Assembly: GCA_002786065.1 (NCBI GenBank) | Contig: NHNY01000013.1 | Span: 419,119-483,118 of the forward strand | DNA: 64,000 nucleotides | DNA from: Microcyclospora pomicola | Lineage: Eukaryota; Ascomycota; Dothideomycetes; Capnodiales | Direction of reading: 5' to 3' | Part shown: positions 1 through 11,797 of the stretch, in pieces | Position numbering within the stretch: position 1 is the first letter of the stretch | How the letters are laid out: each line of letters opens with the position of its first letter | The notes under the pieces: model-generated | What the model was told of the DNA's origin: nothing | Seen by the model: the letters and a program-made list of their open reading frames with translations, nothing else | The model's database searches: none | Translations under genes and position numbers: made by a program

Positions 1-362
1 TCGTCCAGGTCTCCCAGAACATTGGTATGGGTTCGGCCGCCATCGGTCTCGGTGGTAAGTAAAAACTTTTACCCATGCACAGACACAACATTGGGGCTGA
101 CCACAATCAAAACATCAGGTGCCGGTATCGGTATTGGTCTTGTCTTCGCCAGTCTCTTGACTGCCGTCTCCCGCAACCCATCTCTCCGCGGTCAACTCTT
201 CTCGTACGCCATTTTGGGTTTCGCTTTCGTCGAGGCCATTGGTCTGGTAAGTCATACAGCCGGGCTATCTGCAGCATCGTCCTCACACCCTCCCGTGCGA
301 GCCCAACTAACAAACACTTCCAGTTCGACCTCATGGTTGCCATGATGTGCAAGTACGTCTAA
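1..362 (+). CDS. atp9: Mitochondrial ATP synthase subunit c (subunit 9), nuclear-encoded, 5'-truncated
   Basis: This is the 3' part of the proteolipid that forms the c-ring of the F1Fo ATP synthase in the inner mitochondrial membrane. Visible exons are 1-54, 119-246 and 324-362. Introns at 55-118 and 247-323 both have GTAAGT donors and CAG acceptors, and the joins keep frame. The protein shows the glycine-rich first transmembrane helix (GAGIGIGL), the [10 protein letters not shown] loop, and the second helix with the proton-carrying glutamate in GFAFVEAIG. It ends [11 protein letters not shown]. The start codon and mitochondrial presequence lie before the window. The family assignment is very secure. 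The C-terminal residues differ a little from the usual fungal ending. Confidence 0.93.
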
Positions 363-3239
363 GCGCATTCCGCTATTTCCGAGCCGAAAACCACGGTGTA
401 ATCAGCGGTGTACTATTATGGAACGTCTCGAGTCCAGGGCAAGGCTGCGCCAGCAGCAGCAGTAGAACAGAGTTGATAGAAACACCAAGGAAGACCGGCC
501 CTCTTTGCCTCGACTTGGAGGGTTGGCAAGTGTGTACATAAACCGGCGATCTCGGGTCTCATCTACGTGTCCCGTAAGGTCGAAAAATCATCTCTTTTGT
601 ACACTTTCCGTTGTTGTTACAGTCTTCCTGCATGTTTCTAGATCACCTGCTTCTCGCCAGTTCCCCAATTTGCGTCACCACTTCTGGCACTACAGCATCG
701 ACGGAGCTATCATAACATTCCAGGCGGCGCCAATGGCACTCATCGACTGAGCTGCGAGCCGCTCTCAAAGTACCTGTGGACGACACTACGGCATAGCCGC
801 GCGCTTGTCAGATCTCGATCGCTGTCCGCTGCAAACGACCCCCCAGAAAGAGCTCGCGGATACATATGGGGTGTTGGCCTTCAGTCCGGTGACATGTTGG
901 CATTATGCCGACCACAGGAAAGACCACTGGATAGCGACATACCAGTGAGCACTCTGTGCTGCATTGCTGTCAATAGAGCCGTCCATGTCAATGCTCTGCT
1001 CTAGCACGCCGCAAGGATTACTCGAAATGCCAGACCACGAGCGCAAACTACACAAGCTACTTCGGGCCCTTACGCCATGTACACTCCTATGCTGACTGAA
1101 CTCCGGAGTGGTCATCCGATAGACTGCCAGATGAGCTGCAACGACAGTGGACTTGCGTCAACTCTCTCTCAGCCACCTGCGTACGGGGTTTGCATGCTTG
1201 TTTTCATTTTCCACCGAATTCACTTTACGATGAGAGTAAAGCAGACAAGTCCATGAATCCTTCAACGTGCGGCTACGTGCAAAACAGGAAGAAGCGTTCT
1301 TACTTCATCAGGTATTGATTCGCGTTAGGCATGCCCATCTAGTCATATTTTCTCACTCTGACAAGAAGCAACTCGAGGAACTGAATGCAATACCGACCGG
1401 TATATCTACAGTGTATCCATCCAGCACAGACTGCGTCCATCCGCCGCAAACAGAACACTCATCATCTTCTGACATCTACATCGCTGACGGCCCATGGGCT
1501 TCCCTCTAATCCACTCACTGTGCTTGGAGTCCTCATGTGTTACCATGGCCTTCCTGTCCTCTCCTCGGGTCCAGCCTGTCTGATTCGAAAATCTGGCCGG
1601 GCTCCAGGACATCACTCGTCAGACCTGAGATGCTGGACGACGATCAAGCCGCGTCGAGAAAAACTGCCCGACAACCGTTGTACTCTGATATATCAGACCC
1701 GAGCATTACCGCAGATGGTGTCTTGACTAGGCACTGCTCTGGCATTCGCTTAGAGAAGTCACAATGTAACTCCCCAAGTCTGTGGTCCTCTTACACACAC
1801 CATAGAAGGTTACCCTCGACACCTCGTCGGCCTCCTGCGCTGCTCGGCTACCTTCGCGGATCACTGTACCGCGGCCTAATTTCGTGAGGCAGACTACGAG
1901 GTGCTCGTGGGAAGACTCACAGCAGCGAGCCACCTTCGACTGCGCTTGAAGAGTGCTTTACATGTTTGGGGACACAGCTAGATCTACCCTTATCTCCACA
2001 GTGGTGGAGTAGTTTTTCTAGGACACGCTGATAGCAACCTGGAGAGAAGTAGGGACGAGGTGGAATAATCCTGCTCATAATCACCAATGGAGACGACTGC
2101 GGTTCTTGAAACAAAGTGCAATTCTCTTTAAGTGAGCACACGAGGTCGACATACACCTAAGTTGCACAGTGACGATCGTTTCAATGTCTTTGATCATACT
2201 ATAGTTTCGGATGTTCCTGACACCCACTGAGCCGGGAATGACAATGTCTCTGGTGCTCATATCGAGCGTCCGCGGGTTCATAATGTTCATCTCCTGCTGT
2301 GAAACTTCGATCCTGTGGTTGATGTGCCCCTCTCCGTGAACGCACTTCTCCGGCGCGACTGCGTATGTGGTAAGCTGCGAGAACAATTCATTTCTACTTA
2401 GCAGCCTTGAGAATGGTAGATGATCAAGGAAGGGCCGATCACAACAGGCAAAGCATCGAGAGGCTGGCCTAGGAGTCGCGAATGTAGGTATGCTGGCGTT
2501 TGGTAAGGAATACGAAGCAATCTAGGTCCTCGACTAATTATCATGCTGCATGGTTAGCTTGACTGGCTTTGGGTGAAACTCAGTCCCACACGTGGGAGGA
2601 TGATGCCAGTAATGAGTCGCATCGGATTTGAGCATAGATCGTTGACATAGGCCTGCTATAAGCTCCAAAGACTCCAGCGCAGGTACAGCCAATAAGATAC
2701 CTGCTTGGGAAAGCTCGAACAAGCAACATCTTGTGTAACACAACGATTTGGTAACAGTGAGAGATGAGCGAGCCGAACGGAATGCATACGCCTGCTAAAG
2801 AAAGAAGTTGAAGAAGTGCCATCTCTGGTAGTGAAACGCGAGTGCTAAGGCCCGTGTCCATATTCGATCGATCGTGGTCTCCCACAAATAACATTGCGGC
2901 TATGGCAATAGAGAAGGAGAAGAACAAAAAGAGATGTAAGAAATTTCGGCCGTTTGTCTATGTCATGGAAGTTAAGTCGTCATATTTTTTTGTCGTTGTC
3001 ATAATGCCTTGCGGCAAAGCCATGTGCGCGAGAGGGGCATAAAATCGTACATGACAGGCAAAAGCCTGAGGGGACATCGTGGCCGAAAGGGGGATCGAAC
3101 GTGTGGCCTCGTCAGCTCAGGGTCATGGGTTAGCATTGACCGTAGGTAAGGACTATGCGTGTAGTGTGGCCGTTAAAGCAATAAAGTCGTAAGTTGTCAT
3201 CATCGTGATCACTGGAATTGACCTGGCACCAAGTATGGA
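363..3239. other. Intergenic stretch, no gene recognised
   Basis: This stretch holds the atp9 3' flank and about 2.8 kb with only short ORFs (116 residues or fewer) that overlap each other on both strands and show no domain-like composition. I looked for spliced genes by joining ORFs across GT..AG sites and found none that was convincing. A tRNA B-box-like word near 3085-3110 is discussed among the rejected items. Confidence 0.5.
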
Positions 3240-3904
3240 TCAAGCCCATCCCTTCTCGTTCAGGCACCATCCACAGCATCCATAAGCACGAACGGATCCA
3301 CGGCCACAGAGGCATCTGTAAGGATCCACACGATGGGAGGTCCTCTTGGGGGGAGCCCGGGGCGTCTGTTGGACTGCGCGGCTGATCTGATGCTCGAATC
3401 CACTCTCAGCACTGGTCGGGCTATCGCCACCACTGCTCGTGCCGTCCGAGTTAGTGGTTGCATAGCTGGCACCTGAGCTACGGTTGCTCCTTCTCCCAGT
3501 TCCAATGGCCACAGGGAGACCTTGGACCACTCCATTGGAAGACTGCTGTCCGGGTCGCTGGCCAGGGAACATGCCGTCATTGGCCGAGAAGTTACGGCAG
3601 ATCATGTATGCCTTCATGGCTGCTCCGTCCTTGGCCAAGGCTTCCGACTCGTATGCCACGTCCGTGCTATACTCCCGGTTGTTCACTCGGACTTTACAGT
3701 AATGGCCATGTCCGCTACGGTACGGTTCGTATAAAGGTTCGGGCCACTGACGGCGTTGACAAACACCTACGCGTTGACCATTTAGTCAGCGCTGGTACGG
3801 TCTCAAGCATGATCGGAACTGGCGGAGCCAACGCACACCTCGACCTTAGCGATGATGTAGTCGTGGTGAAGGAACTTACTGGCAAGGTACATTGAGTAGA
3901 ACAT
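3240..3904 (-). CDS. Small protein with a double-stranded-RNA-binding-like domain
   Basis: I propose two exons on the minus strand, 3880-3904 and 3240-3766, joined across a 113-base intron (GTAAGT donor, TAG acceptor) to give 183 residues in frame. Residues 1-70 resemble a dsRBD. There is a first helix ending in CQRRQWPEPLY, a strand region with GHGHYCKVRVNNREY, and a second helix EALAKDGAAMKAYM, the position of the family's K..AA..A pattern. The rest is Ser/Gly/Thr-rich and disordered-looking. Such domains bind RNA duplexes or act as protein-protein modules; which applies here cannot be told. The last 40 residues or so (many Cys and Arg) may be intron read-through, and an upstream exon cannot be excluded. 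Confidence 0.55.
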
Positions 3905-6296
3905 GATGATTGAGATGACAAGAGACCGGACCGGGATGCCCAACGGTATGGCGTTAGTCTTTCGGCAGACCAACGTGACGATATGCGTGTAATGCAATGA
4001 TTTCGAGCTATCAAGGTGTCGCACAACAGGGATGGAACCAAGGAAAACACTGTGAAAATCCAGCGGAAGGCTCAAAGTCAATGCAGATGTGGTTCGATGA
4101 GATGAGAACAGAGATGCAGGACGGGATTATGGATGATCAAGCGAATGGTTGTGTTCCACGTCCAATGCCGTAGGTATATATTCGAGACTGATGAAGCATG
4201 GAATGCAAGGGCCACACGCCTGAACGAATACTGGTGGGCACGAATGCTACTCCGGCAGCGAAGGGCCTGGGTCCAGAGACGACCTTACGGCTGCATCGGA
4301 GTTGGAGGCTATCAGTGAACCAGGGCCCATCTTGATGTGTTGGCGTGCATTTTGACCAGACAATAGTGAAGATCGAGACATGGACAGCATGAGCTCGGCC
4401 GCACACAAGAATATCTAGGTGCAGATCGAGATGCTTAAGCGTGGGAGTGATGTTGCAACGCCACGCACGAGGATCATGTCTGTGTCAGTGCTTCCGTTCA
4501 AGCTATGCGATGTCGTGCGTCGTTTTCTGCCAAAAGGACTGTAGTCGCCGCCGGAGGCAGGACGGGAGTGAAAGAGCTTTCGTGGCCGGACTCTGCATTC
4601 CACCTTCATGCATACGATAGTGCCGGCGCGCGACCACGCTAGAGCGTTGAAAGACTGGGGCTACGGCATTCTTTGACAGCGTCAAATTGATGAATGACTT
4701 TTCGATATCCACGCCCTTGTCCAGGTGGCTGAAGTATACATGAAAACGGCAAGGTTTCGATTGCTTGCTCGGACATATCTTGGTAGCCAGGCGAGGCAAG
4801 ATAGCACGACGTCAACTGCGTCGAATGCAATGGAGACGCATCGTGTGGTGAACGATGTCCCTTACTGTTCCAAGGTTTCGGGAGTAACGTTGAGCTTACA
4901 CGAAATACACGACACAGCGCGTCCGGGCATCGAAGACATGTGGAACCGGAAGAGCTATGGCAGATAGCGGAGTCGCAGGTATGTGTTGTCAACTCAGGAC
5001 CCAGTTTACGGCGCAGCCACGATCGTCATTGGCTCTTGGGATGGCCCGTGAACGTGGTTTGATGACACTGGCACAATCTGCTACACGATGCGTGCATGTT
5101 TTGTAGCCACGATATCTGGAGCAGTCGACTGGTGTAACAGATATCGATCCACGAGGGCCAACCGACAGGATGGACCTAAGGCAGATCTGGGTACAGCCGG
5201 GCGAACTCGAAAGAAACCGAGGACGAATGGGTTGATGCTGATGCGCAACGGCACAGTCACTGTGAATGGTATGGTGATTCGGGAAGCCGTCAAATTGTCC
5301 ATGCAGTGCAGTGCAACGGCGCATAGTACGTTGTTGTGGCACGCTCTCATTCGACAGAAAGCCATGCAAGACCAGAGTTGTCATGCACCTTTACGCAGGG
5401 CACTCTGAGCTGCCGATCAGACTGGCCAGTGCCTTCCATTCAGCAGAGTGTCACGCATCGATGGACGCACAGCAGGAATAGCTTGAGATGTGTGCATAGC
5501 TCGCGGCGTGAGCAATTGACAAGAAAGGCCTTGTCACAGAGGCTGTTGCACCTGGACAGAATGCTCCGCTGTACGTTCCCAGGTGATAACAGGCGGAGCA
5601 AAACTCCGCCGACCGTTGACGGTTAGTGTCGCGCGCGTAGAGGCGCTTCATGGCGTTATGGAGTGCATTAGATTGGTTGCATGCATGGTCTATCGAGGCG
5701 GTGAGTTGCTGTCCGAAAGGATGCTACCGTCGTTGGCATGTGCGAAATCGAAATCCCTGCTATTCGTCCAAACCACTGCTGCACGGTACCACAGGATGAA
5801 GAGAAGGTCTCGCAACCCTTCGAGAGAGATCCCAGGCCTGCAGAACGGGGTGAGCAGGCACAGCTCAGGTAGGGCGAGAACTGTGTTGTTTTATTATCAT
5901 AGCGATGAAGCTGAGGAGTCAAAACTGCATCTACCGTTGCTCCACGTTCAGTCGCTTAGAACGGACCCTCCCGGTCGGGACGAAACATGAACTGAAGTCA
6001 AGCCTGCACACGTGATCAAGTCATGGCTTGACACGTGCTTGACGATCTGGAGCTATCGATTTTGATACAGGTATTGTCGTGAAGCTATTTGGCGTAATGA
6101 TGCTGCACAATGTGGAATGAGGAACCTGCGTCTACAGTGTCTCGAGTCTTGAGACGCGATGTGCTTGGAGGAATGAAGCCTGAGAGTGTCCGACACTCTA
6201 CGCCCGGGAAATGGATTTGAGGGGCCGATAAGGAGGTCATCAATCAAGCACAGTACATGCAATGGAACATCCACATATATACTCCAACCAGCAAAC
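3905..6296. other. Intergenic stretch, no gene recognised
   Basis: About 2.4 kb with short overlapping ORFs only. None has a recognisable domain, signal peptide or convincing splice continuation. I see no transposon ends, long direct repeats or RNA gene here. Confidence 0.45.
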
Positions 6297-6946
6297 ATGT
6301 TATCGCCAGCATTGCACGTATCTCCAGCTCGTTTTTCTCGACTCTTCAAGTATCACTGCAGAACTCTCAATCATACCGTAGCAAGGACTTTCCATTCTTC
6401 TCGCGCCGTCAGAATGCCTATTCAGCGAGTCACCTGTTTCAAACTCACAAACCCATCCGATATCCCGTCCTTCCAATCGCAATATGATGTGTTAAAGACG
6501 GAAAATACCAAGGTTCGTTTGCGCTTCTCGAGTTTTGTTTGCTGTGTCGAGATATTGCCTTGTGCTACCTATGTACACGCGCATTTTCCCGATCTACCTT
6601 ATGCTGCATTGTGAAAAAGGGGGTTGCAGAAGTCCCCTGCCACTCTAACACCAAACAAAGACCTGCTGTTATTACTACAGTCAGAACACCAGAACCTTCA
6701 ATCAATGCTTACGTTGTTATGGTATCATATTAGGACGGGAAGCCGTACATTCTCGACATGCAAACCGGGCAGACGATGACGGGCGACGCACGCGCGCAAG
6801 GCTACAACTTCATGGCCTTGTTGACCCTAGAGAACGATGCCGATGTGCAGTACTTCGACGAGGAGTGTGTCTTTCATCGACGGCTCAGGGAATTCGCGCA
6901 AGGCAAGCTTGCAGGGCCGCCATTGACGGTGATGGTGAAGGTGTGA
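6297..6946 (+). CDS. Stress-responsive A/B-barrel (Dabb) domain protein, probably mitochondrial
   Basis: Two exons, 6297-6512 and 6734-6946, join in frame to give 142 residues. The intron has the less usual donor GTTCGT and a TAG acceptor. Residues 1-39 are rich in Arg, Ser and His, lack acidic residues and end FHSSRAVR, the look of a fungal mitochondrial presequence. The rest fits the dimeric alpha/beta-barrel Dabb family: IQRVTCFKL first strand, then DGKPYILDMQTG, GYNFMALLTLEN and YFDEECVFHRRLREF. A downstream Met at 6414 would give a cytosolic form without the presequence. Dabb proteins are stress-induced or enzyme-like barrels; the substrate cannot be inferred. Confidence 0.72.
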
Positions 6947-7154
6947 GGCGAGATAGGAGCACATGGAGCAAAGACATGACAAAGTCACGGTCGTCGCTTG
7001 TATCGTTATATTGTATAATCTTGTAATTCGAAGCGGTCGATACGTCCTCATCAGGGTCGTAAATCTGGGTATCATAAACCGTACAGTGTAAACATCGTCA
7101 CAACCAAACGCCATCAGCATCTTCGTCGCAAACTCTCAAGCAAATTGGCAGATT

Positions 7155-9383
7155 TCATCCTTTCTTCTGCCCCTTGCCTTTCCCCTTCTTCCGCTGCGCT
7201 TCAGGGACATACGCGCTTCCGTCAACCACTTCTTCTCCTGCAGCTTGTAACGCCTTGATTTTTTCCTGGCTCGAAATGAACATGGTCAAATCGTGATTCA
7301 TCTCCTCCATCTCCTTCTTCTCGTCTTTCAGCTGTGCGATTTCACGTGTCGCCTCCTCGAACTTCTGCTCGGCCGCAGTAATGCGTTTGGAAAGACCTTC
7401 GTTCATGACCTGCTCTTCGCGAACTTGCTTCGACATCTCTCGAGCCATTTGCTCAAACTTCGATCTAGTTTTCTCAGACTTCTCCAGAGCCTTTTCCAAT
7501 CGCGCAAGGTTGGTGGTGAGTTCATCGTGCTCAGCCTGTCGTGTACCAGACATCCGACCAGCTTCCTCTGCCCGCTTGGCCGCTTCCTCAGCACGATGGG
7601 AAGCTTTCGCCGCCTTATCTGCAGCACGTTCGACCTGCTCTTCGAAATACCGTCGCTGGCCCTCAAGCTGCGACGTCAGGAGATATGTATACTCGTTCGC
7701 CATGCTTTCCATCTTCTCTCGGGGAACACTGTCCCCTCCCTCGGCTCTGAAGGCTTCGTTCTCGTGACGAGGTCTGTCGCCAACATTGCTGTGTTTTGTC
7801 TCGGTCGTGGGTTTGCTCTGAATCAGACGGTGCACATATCCATCCCCTGCGTAGTCCCAGACACGCTGCGTGCTTATATCCATTGCATAACAATGTGATG
7901 TATTCTCGTAGTGTGCATACGCATGGGCAGCATCGTACCTTCCGCAGCCAATATTGCCGCAGATGAGGCAGATCCATAGGTTCGACGTAGAGGTGCAGAC
8001 GGAGCAGAGAGGTTCCGTATCTTCCTCGCCATTGTTCGGGCGCGGGTATGGAAACGTGTACGATGGGGAATGTGTGTAACGACAAACAGGACACCCAGAC
8101 CCGCGCCACTTCTCCAGACAGGCGCAATGGAATACGTGTTGGCAAAGAATGGTCAAAAGGCCAGTCGTTTCGTCCATACGCTCCAAGCACACTGGACAGG
8201 TCGGTAGCTCAAGTAGATTCGGTGGCGGCGGCGCGAATGGCTTGTTCGTAAGACCCTTTGAGCTGAGCGTTGCCTTGCCGCTTGCCACGGCAGGTGTGAA
8301 TGGATCGTTGGTATTGTGTGGGAAGCTCGTCGCATCAGAATCATCACTCTCGGACGGGAGAAATTCGACGGATTTGATGAAGACGACGTGACAGTTCTCT
8401 GGTTCTGCAGCACTGAACAACCGTCCATTGTATGCTCTCTGCCATTCTCGTGCCCTTTTCGGTTGACGAAACTTCATCAGAACCATGTATTTGTTTGCCC
8501 GGCCAGTTCGTATCAAGCGAAAGTGCGAGACGTCCTCTCGTGCCTGGTCGCCAACGAAGCCCAATAGATCTGATGGCATCATCCATGAAGGCACGGCCAA
8601 GATGCAAAGCGTGGTGCAGTCCTCAACACCCGTTCCAGTGTCATCGGCTGTAATACGTCCACTCTTTCTTAAAGATGTTTCGTGTGCCAAGATGTCCCCT
8701 TCTGGACCTACAGACTCATCATCGTCTCGATATAGGTGGACCACTCCCCAGCCCACTTCAGTCGTTTTAGCTTCGGAAGGTGAGTAGACAGCTTTGGTGT
8801 GCAGGCCATTAACCGCGCTCTTTCCACTGCTCTTGTTCTGCACCTCCATGTCGATGCTCTCGATTGTCACCGCTTCGTACCTCCAATCTTGAGCGCTGCT
8901 CTCATTTGTTCGCTTCGAAAAGCTGATACTGCTTATGGAATGTCCTAGCGATCCGCGAGAGGCAGCGGAAGTGTGATCGCGAAGCTTCGTGTTACGCTCA
9001 GGTAGAAGTAAGGCCTCCCCATGCGAGTCTTGCCCGTTCTCAACCACTCCGCCACTGCTCTTGCTAGACAGATGGTCCGAAGATGATGCTGGCCATCCAG
9101 AAGAGGACTTGACCCAGGCCGATGTTCGGTGTATGGGGAGGCGAGCTTTGAAGATATCTGTCCCTGCCGCAGGCACAAAGATACTTGAGTCGGTTGGCAG
9201 GAGCTTCGAGGATTGTGTATTCGGATCGTCTATCAATCTGCTCGAGGATGCTATGGTCGCAGTTGAAAGGCTGCTCGCGTGCCTCGACGAGCTTGCTGTC
9301 GGACGTCTTTTGCGGCGGATTGTAGTAGGCGCAGGTACCGGATAAAGCTCGAATTTGAGATGGAAGAAGATGGGTGAAGGCAT
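7155..9383 (-). CDS. ETP1: Etp1/BRAP2-type RING ubiquitin ligase with UBP zinc finger
   Basis: One 742-residue exon. The order of domains is that of BRCA1-associated protein 2 and yeast Etp1. A Ser-rich N-terminus (1-250) is followed by the BRAP2 RRM-like domain (about 255-345, with FRLIRTGRANKYMVLMKF). Next come a RING-H2 finger (396-435, starting CPVCLERMDE and with CQHVFHCACLEKW), a UBP-type ubiquitin-binding zinc finger (460-525, with WICLICGNIGCGRY and HCYAMDISTQRVWDY) and a long coiled coil (about 570-715). The C-terminal tail is Lys/Gly-rich. Known relatives act as E3 ligases or signalling scaffolds, in Ras signalling in animals and in ethanol-stress turnover in yeast. The whole family architecture is present, so the call is firm; the fungal function here is by homology. 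Confidence 0.92.
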   Translation of the reverse strand: MPSPIFFHLKFELYPVPAPTTIRRKRRPTASSSRHASSLSTATIASSSRLIDDPNTQSSKLLPTDSSIFVPAAGTDIFKARLPIHRTSAWVKSSSGWPASSSDHLSSKSSGGVVENGQDSHGEALLLPERNTKLRDHTSAASRGSLGHSISSISFSKRTNESSAQDWRYEAVTIESIDMEVQNKSSGKSAVNGLHTKAVYSPSEAKTTEVGWGVVHLYRDDDESVGPEGDILAHETSLRKSGRITADDTGTGVEDCTTLCILAVPSWMMPSDLLGFVGDQAREDVSHFRLIRTGRANKYMVLMKFRQPKRAREWQRAYNGRLFSAAEPENCHVVFIKSVEFLPSESDDSDATSFPHNTNDPFTPAVASGKATLSSKGLTNKPFAPPPPNLLELPTCPVCLERMDETTGLLTILCQHVFHCACLEKWRGSGCPVCRYTHSPSYTFPYPRPNNGEEDTEPLCSVCTSTSNLWICLICGNIGCGRYDAAHAYAHYENTSHCYAMDISTQRVWDYAGDGYVHRLIQSKPTTETKHSNVGDRPRHENEAFRAEGGDSVPREKMESMANEYTYLLTSQLEGQRRYFEEQVERAADKAAKASHRAEEAAKRAEEAGRMSGTRQAEHDELTTNLARLEKALEKSEKTRSKFEQMAREMSKQVREEQVMNEGLSKRITAAEQKFEEATREIAQLKDEKKEMEEMNHDLTMFISSQEKIKALQAAGEEVVDGSAYVPEAQRKKGKGKGQKKG

Positions 9384-9737
9384 TATTCACCTACCAGATA
9401 GTGCATATTGACCGTTCAACAAAACATCAAAGCATGTGCTTGTGGAGGTTGAGTATGACGGATGTAGTCACTTGCGAATGAAGGTCTACCTGGCTAATGG
9501 AAAACTTGGTGCGGGAGGAGCGCTATCGCCACATTCCGGGCGGATCAAACATTGACAGCTTCACATTAAAACACTTTAGACGAGCATGATGATTTTGGGC
9601 GAGCCGACCGATCTGGTCTGTAATCTGAATACAACTACTTGTAAGTGTTGGTAGCTATCGAAACCCTCGCCTGTGACAAAACACGTAATTCATATCGTCA
9701 TGAAACTCCCAACCGAACACCATACTTGAATCATGGC
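9384..9737. other. Intergenic, Etp1 upstream / polyubiquitin downstream
   Basis: This should hold the promoter of the Etp1 gene and the 3' flank of polyubiquitin, both on the minus strand. No other element is recognised. Confidence 0.5.
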
Positions 9738-10721
<984 letters not shown>

Positions 10722-10770
10722 GGTTGCGGTAGTCGGGCGTATCAGCGGATGGGTGGTATGGTCGATGAAT

Positions 10771-10812
10771 GGTGAGGAAGGCGAGAAGTGTGAGAAGTAG
10801 TGAGAGAAGAGT
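10771..10812 (-). promoter_or_regulatory. Pyrimidine-rich leader/promoter tract of polyubiquitin
   Basis: Immediately upstream of the polyubiquitin start the coding strand is almost pure C/T with repeats of TTCTC. Long CT tracts just before the start codon are common in strongly expressed filamentous-fungus genes, where they mark the transcription start region. The role here is inferred from position and composition only. Confidence 0.45.
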
Positions 10813-11797
10813 TGTCGCGAAAGAGGTTGGGTGGGACAACGAGCTTATGAATGGTGTTGTCGTAGAGTCATGTGGCGGAGCCGGTTAGCGCCGGTTACCT
10901 TATCGGGCGTCATCTAGAATGTGCTATCGTGATCAGTCATCCCCGCTTTGCCGATGCATGAGGCAAGCAGAACCAGCAGACACTTTAACCCCAGCACAAC
11001 TGAGTGTTTGCCACAACTCTTTTTTCACTTCCTTTTCTTCCCTTTCTGCGTATATCATGTGTCGATGTACTTACACTCCATCATCGTGCGACCTTTGGAG
11101 ATATGATGAGCTGCAATGTGAAGTCTGCCGTAAGCAGTCGGTACGTTCGGCTCCGGGCGCAGTCTGTGGCGTGACCATCGGCATTGGACGGCTGACAAGC
11201 AATACATGGACCGCTTCTCTACGTTATTGCTCGATGGGGACATCGTAAGCGCATCGACTCGAGCATCTACATGCGGCGTGGTACAATAAATCTGCTCCTC
11301 ACCTGCCACTTCTTAGTGTTCTACATGAGATGTGCCATCAGATCCTTGCAGGAGAAAGTCCTAAGTGCTCTGGCAAAACCCGGTGGCGAGTCCCAGACTA
11401 CCATCGTTGTCGAAGAACTATTCCTCTCGTTCGGCGAGCAGAATAATGGCTCATCTCCAAAGGGACGGACCGTTGACGAGCAGATATACCACCACATGGA
11501 AAGCGTACTTCAATTCATCCCTACTTCTGTACATAGTCCATGGGTCGGACATTGGAGATGGCGAATGGATTGCCAGCGGTGATGCACATTTCTCCGCCGT
11601 TCCACTATGAGATGCTCCGGACGGTCAGACAAGCGATACCGCATACCCAACGCTCACCACCAACATTGAACGTAACAGCTATTCAACAGCACCTTTGCTG
11701 TAACGACCAGACCAAGGCTTCTGAGGCAAACCCAGACCGTCACGGCAGCGCTGATCGTAGCATACTTTCGTTGGACTAAATGATGTTCCAACATCTG
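10813..11797. other. Intergenic stretch, no gene recognised
   Basis: About 1 kb between polyubiquitin and the 3' end of the P450. A short Cys-containing ORF starts near 11058 but has no family signature or good splice continuation, so I do not call it. Confidence 0.45.

Noticed and set aside
3070-3130. tRNA-like B-box word on the minus strand (GTTCGATCC)
   Set aside because: The bases around it do not form a T stem, no A box lies at the right distance, and no acceptor stem pairs. At most a decayed fragment.
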